DNA of 6,483 bases from Alphaproteobacteria bacterium (lineage in GTDB: Bacteria; Pseudomonadota; Alphaproteobacteria; Rhizobiales; Rhizobiaceae). Both the position numbers and the translations under genes were made by a program. The notes beneath the pieces are model-generated. The model had not been told where the DNA came from and made no database searches. It worked only from the letters and a program-made list of their open reading frames with translations. Location: NCBI GenBank assembly GCA_017308345.1, contig JAFKFE010000361.1:1-6483 (forward strand), read 5' to 3'. Numbering within the stretch: the stretch's first letter is position 1; each line of letters begins with the position of its first letter. This document shows, piece after piece, positions 5,937 to 6,483 of the stretch.

Positions 5937-6052
5937 ACAGACATTCCCTGGCAACCGGCCTTTCGCACCGTCTCCGGTTCGATGGAGAGCCCGAAAGACA
6001 TGGGAAAGGCGCCCGGCCGGCCAGCGACCGAGCCCGCGGCCATAGGTGCGCC

Positions 6053-6483
6053 ATGACAACAATTGTTTCTAAGCGGGGTGGGAGCGGCGCGGTCGAGGCA
6101 CGGCTGGCGGAGGCCCACATCGCGTTGCCGGCGCCGCAGCCCGCCATTGGCAATTATCGCCCGGCGCGGATCGTCGACGGCTGGCTGTTCACATCCGGAC
6201 AACTGAGCTGGCGGGATGGAGCGATCGGCCATCCGGGCCTCCTCGGGCGGGACGTTTCCGTCGAGCAGGGTCGCGAGGCGGCGGCAATCGCCGCGCTTAA
6301 GCTCCTGGCTCAGGTAAAGGCGGCCTGCGCCGGCGACCTCGACAAGATCTCGCATTGCGTTCGGCTGTCCTGCTTCGTCGCCTGCACGGCCGACTTTCTC
6401 CACCATGCGACGATAGTCGACCCGGTGTCTTCCCATCTCATCGCCGCCTTCGGAGACGAGGTCGGCGTCCATGCGCGGCTTGC
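6053..6483 (+). CDS. RidA family protein (YjgF/YER057c/UK114), 3' truncated by window edge
   Basis: An ATG at 6053-6055 opens a frame with no stop to the window end; 143 residues are visible. The sequence fits the RidA/YjgF superfamily: an N-terminal stretch ending in PAPQPAIGNYRPARIVDGWLFTSGQLSWRDG (about 26-56), GRDVSVEQGREAAAIAALKLLAQVKAACAGDLDKI (65-99), the strand CVRLSCFVACTADF (102-115), and GDEVGVHARL (134-143). Arg142 lies where RidA-type enzymes have the arginine that binds the substrate carboxylate. Such proteins are trimers that hydrolyse reactive enamine/imine products of PLP enzymes to keto acids and ammonia. The insertion and HAR ending suggest the YjgF-like paralogue group rather than archetypal RidA; only about ten residues should be missing. 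A weak AGGTG precedes the ATG. The gene diverges from the IclR gene, and the palindrome AACAATTGTT covers codons 2-5. Confidence 0.85.
   Translation, partial: MTTIVSKRGGSGAVEARLAEAHIALPAPQPAIGNYRPARIVDGWLFTSGQLSWRDGAIGHPGLLGRDVSVEQGREAAAIAALKLLAQVKAACAGDLDKISHCVRLSCFVACTADFLHHATIVDPVSSHLIAAFGDEVGVHARL
6058..6067. promoter_or_regulatory. AACAATTGTT palindrome at the RidA gene start
   Basis: AACAATTGTT is a perfect 10-base palindrome lying just inside the predicted RidA coding start. It shares both half-sites with the spaced palindrome at 4361-4373 upstream of the VOC gene. If it is an operator it would act as a roadblock downstream of the promoter. A 10-base match can also be coincidence. Confidence 0.28.

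Noticed and set aside
5933..6472. 179-codon minus-strand open frame opposite the RidA gene
   Set aside because: The plus-strand reading has clear RidA-family motifs. The minus-strand product has none and overlaps the IclR promoter.
1..6483. Mobile element, CRISPR array, toxin-antitoxin or phage-defence system
   Set aside because: There is no transposase or integrase, no terminal inverted repeats, no regularly spaced direct repeats and no small paired ORFs of that type. All gene products are metabolic enzymes or local regulators.

Overview
The window is a GC-rich, densely packed stretch of bacterial chromosome or large replicon. Gene content, GC-rich codon use and regulator types suggest an alphaproteobacterium of the rhizobial order (Hyphomicrobiales, for example a Mesorhizobium-like genus). 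That assignment rests on general family resemblance, not on a marker gene. There is no rRNA, tRNA, CRISPR array, transposase or recognisable mobile-element end.

Layout. (1) Bases 2-1735, plus strand: the C-terminal two thirds of a PLP-dependent D-amino-acid deaminase/D-threonine-aldolase-type enzyme, then a short-chain dehydrogenase 36 bases downstream. They are probably one transcript. (2) Bases 1756-2493, minus strand: a GntR/FCD regulator that converges on the dehydrogenase and diverges from an SMP-30/gluconolactonase-type lactone hydrolase (2680-3555, plus). The shared 186-base promoter region holds two imperfect palindromes that look like operators. (3) Bases 3566-4222, minus strand: a ThuA-domain protein that converges on the lactonase with a 10-base gap and diverges from a VOC (glyoxalase-fold) protein (4446-4946, plus). 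The 223-base region between these two is AT-rich and unusually full of palindromes. (4) Bases 5077-5877, minus strand: an IclR regulator that converges on the VOC gene across a region with strong hairpins. It diverges from a RidA-family imine/enamine hydrolase whose gene runs off the right edge (6053 onward).

How the genes may work together. This looks like accessory carbon/nitrogen catabolism under local control: a D-amino-acid or 3-hydroxy-amino-acid dehydratase/aldolase, an alcohol or sugar dehydrogenase, a lactone hydrolase, a ThuA protein (a family linked to disaccharide and keto-sugar use), a VOC enzyme and RidA. PLP dehydratases release reactive enamine/imine products and RidA hydrolyses them, so the two ends of the window may be biochemically linked. 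The substrates cannot be read from the sequence. I see no clear sign of a wholly new system. The most noteworthy material is the set of promoter palindromes, including a possible shared AACAA/TTGTT element at the VOC and RidA genes.
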